Assembly: GCA_025360005.1 (NCBI GenBank)
Contig: JANYDA010000018.1
Coordinates: forward strand, 1-39,451
DNA: 39,451 nt
Source of the DNA: Fibrobacteria bacterium
GTDB lineage: Bacteria > Fibrobacterota > Fibrobacteria > UBA11236
Direction of reading: 5' to 3'
Positions within the stretch are counted from its first letter, which is position 1. Every line of letters starts with the position of its first letter. A program made the translations under genes and the position numbers. Positions 37,648 to 39,451 of this stretch are shown here, in pieces. Under the pieces are notes generated by a model, which saw only the letters and a program-made list of their open reading frames with translations, was not told the DNA's origin and did not search any database.

Positions 37648-39339
37648 GTGAAAATGCTCTCCCGTAAATTCCTTTTCAAGTCCGCGCCTCATTCAATAAA
37701 AGCCTCCTTCCTATTTGCACTCGCCAGCTTCTGGATGCTGGGAATGGCAATACCCATTAACGCTGGAACCTTTCCCATGGTCGGCCAGACCTGGGTTTTT
37801 GTGAATGGTCCCAACGAGGACACGCATATCGTGCGGTCCCTTTCCGAGTTCGCTCCGTCCTCGGCCATCATGGCTCGATTCAATGGGGATGGCACGGTGG
37901 ATATGCGTTACGCCAACCTTTCCGGCCGATTCCAGAAATCCACGACCGAGGCGCTGGATTCCATCGGCATGGACTTTCGCCGAAACGTGATCCGGAATTC
38001 CAATGCGTTCCAGGCTACCTACCAACCCATACCCGATACCGCTTTCAGCTGCGATGAAGAGTTGGCCAAGCTCTCGGCAACGCTTCGGTATAGTCGCTAT
38101 CTGATGAATGGGGAAGAGACCACCCCCAGCTTGGACTCCAGGAATTGGCATTGGTTCTACGAGGTCCCGGACTGTTATGCCTCTAGGCCGGCCAGGCAGC
38201 AGGACCGGCAAGAGAAGAACCTTTGCCAGAACCATTGGTGCTCGGACCCGACGGATGAAGAATCTTCGACTGTCCAAGAAGTTTGCGACGATGCTTATAC
38301 GGAGTGTCGCCAAATCATTGAGGAACCTTCGATGAAGTCACGCCCCTCGACACGATTCTTCTGGAACCTGCACCTTTTTCCAAAAATAATTCTTCACCCC
38401 CGGCACCCGGCCACAGGCCGCATCATGAAGGAAATTTCACTTTCAGAGGAGCAGGCCGTGACCTTAAGGAAACAAGCGATAGGCTCCCCAGGAAATGAAG
38501 AGCTTAAGCCTTACCTGAATCCGGTGATGGACGATTCCGCCTCGGTTTATTTTTCGGGCCAATTCCTATGGACCGATGCGAACTCCGATGGCGTATGGTC
38601 CATTCGCATGGAGGTCAGCGCCGAAGGGGAAGGTTCTACGGGCTTTTTTCATGATCCACCCGGGGCCTATCGAATCAGCTCCTTTGACGATTGGCTCGGT
38701 CTTCAGAAAGCCTTGCTGCTTCCTTTTTCCCGTGACGATGCGGAATACGACTTTTTATCGGACCTGGACACGCGTTGTCCTGGGTGGGCGTTCATGGATC
38801 GCCTGATCGGTCAAAAGGCCTTTTCGGTTCAGGAGGATCTCGAAGTCACCCTGCCGGATGTACTACCCGCGGAGCCCAGCGATCCGGCTTGGACCCGCGT
38901 TCGGCAGGAACGGGTCGAAGTCAATGGCGGGGTGGAGGTGCGAACCGTTGTAGCCGAGGACAGGACCCTGACGAGTCAAAGTGCCCTGGTCCGAAATATC
39001 AACTTTCCCTATGGGGATTATTTCTGGAAAGGTTGCCCGGACCTGGAGGACGGCACCTTCCATCGAACGAAATCTCAGCTTGCCAGAATCCTCTCCTGGC
39101 CCGTCCCTACCTGCAACCTCAGTACGCTTGGCCAGGCGCCGGGACTATTTCGGAATATTGGAATGCGGTTCAAGGGCGCAGAAGATGCCGAGGAAAAATC
39201 ATTGGCGGACCAAAGGGCTAAGGAGGCCGAGTTTCAATATGAGAGAACGAAGCAGAAGGAAAGGCCTGCCGACCTGACCTGTCCTGATACCCCCCTTGAC
39301 CTTCTTTTAAAGGCTCTACAGTCATTCGTGTGGACGTAA
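37648..39339 (+). CDS. large exported Cys-rich protein of unknown function
   Basis: The product has 563 residues from a GTG at 37648 (ATG at 37654 also possible). A signal peptide or anchor spans about 18-40 ([20 protein letters not shown]). The mature protein contains about a dozen Cys, several clustered around residues 170-220 ([14 protein letters not shown]). Two calcium-binding-like loops are seen ([16 protein letters not shown]). A charged helical stretch ([18 protein letters not shown]) lies near the end. No family is recognised. Disulfide-rich exported proteins in conjugation operons include TraN-type adhesins; a similar role is only a guess. Confidence 0.6.
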   Translation: MKMLSRKFLFKSAPHSIKASFLFALASFWMLGMAIPINAGTFPMVGQTWVFVNGPNEDTHIVRSLSEFAPSSAIMARFNGDGTVDMRYANLSGRFQKSTTEALDSIGMDFRRNVIRNSNAFQATYQPIPDTAFSCDEELAKLSATLRYSRYLMNGEETTPSLDSRNWHWFYEVPDCYASRPARQQDRQEKNLCQNHWCSDPTDEESSTVQEVCDDAYTECRQIIEEPSMKSRPSTRFFWNLHLFPKIILHPRHPATGRIMKEISLSEEQAVTLRKQAIGSPGNEELKPYLNPVMDDSASVYFSGQFLWTDANSDGVWSIRMEVSAEGEGSTGFFHDPPGAYRISSFDDWLGLQKALLLPFSRDDAEYDFLSDLDTRCPGWAFMDRLIGQKAFSVQEDLEVTLPDVLPAEPSDPAWTRVRQERVEVNGGVEVRTVVAEDRTLTSQSALVRNINFPYGDYFWKGCPDLEDGTFHRTKSQLARILSWPVPTCNLSTLGQAPGLFRNIGMRFKGAEDAEEKSLADQRAKEAEFQYERTKQKERPADLTCPDTPLDLLLKALQSFVWT

Positions 39340-39354
39340 TTTGAGACCGCCGCA

Positions 39355-39451
39355 ATGGAAAAGTATGGCAACCCTGAAGTTGGCGAAATTGCGGAACCCC
39401 CGTGCCCCCGCCTTGATGAGCTGAATTTTGGAGTTAAGTCCTTCCGCAACC
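39355..39451 (+). CDS. possible start of a further gene, cut by the window edge
   Basis: An ATG at 39355 opens a frame ([16 protein letters not shown], then CPRLDELNF) that stays open to the last base. There is no strong ribosome binding site and no recognised family. It follows the previous stop by about 15 bases in the same direction, so it may be the next operon gene. Confidence 0.3.
   Translation, partial: MEKYGNPEVGEIAEPPCPRLDELNFGVKSFRN

Overview
The window comes from a G+C-rich Gram-negative bacterium: it has lipobox and Sec signal peptides, a SenC/SCO-type copper chaperone, an RND exporter and an envelope-spanning secretion apparatus. Phylum cannot be fixed by reading alone. TGA is used as an ordinary stop throughout. 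The sequence looks like a mosaic assembled by mobile elements, in three blocks.

Block 1 (about 1-3359) is a nitrite respiration module. After the edge of a transposase gene come nirK (a copper nitrite reductase of the AniA-like type with a fused C-terminal cytochrome c), nirV (a formylglycine-generating-enzyme-like protein) and a SCO/SenC copper chaperone. A decayed 3' piece of an nnrS gene lies convergently. An intact nnrS and a 5'-truncated second SCO gene lie about 23 kb downstream (25.64-27.28 kb). The roughly 650-bp SCO/nnrS segment is therefore present twice in direct orientation, at about 85% identity, and brackets block 2.

Block 2 (about 3360-25640) is an energy and ion-transport island. 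Its left junction is a 418-bp IS3-family remnant with matching terminal inverted repeats; the IS abuts the broken nnrS on one side and a broken copper P-type ATPase on the other. A HAD-like protein, acetate kinase, phosphoketolase and D-lactate dehydrogenase form one tightly coupled operon. It is followed by a magnesium-type P-ATPase that has lost its catalytic phosphorylation segment. A second P-type ATPase and an RND/MMPL exporter run on the opposite strand. The block ends with a complete N-type ATPase operon (atpDCQRBEFAG), led by a small unknown protein and a lone receiver domain. The phosphoketolase operon and the N-ATPase operon are preceded by the same approximately 150-bp upstream element (4768-4920 and 17763-17915): a shared GGGAC/TATATT promoter-like pair followed by a conserved leader whose two hairpins keep their pairing with changed sequence. 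This shared leader is the best candidate here for an undescribed regulatory system. It would tie acetyl-phosphate-based ATP production to an ATP-driven ion pump.

Block 3 (about 27.4-39.45 kb) has a different character. A possible IS end, a strong hairpin and a sigma-70-like promoter with a 24-bp palindromic operator precede a long operon resembling a type IV secretion or conjugation apparatus. It has two VirB5/TrbJ-like secreted helical proteins, three VirB6/TrbL-like membrane proteins in tandem, VirB8-, VirB9- and VirB10-like proteins, then three unrecognised envelope or secreted proteins. No ATPase, coupling protein or relaxase is in the window; they may lie beyond the right edge. Two lesions, a frameshift near 28.54 kb and an in-frame TGA in place of a Trp at 32575, suggest decay, sequence error or recoding.
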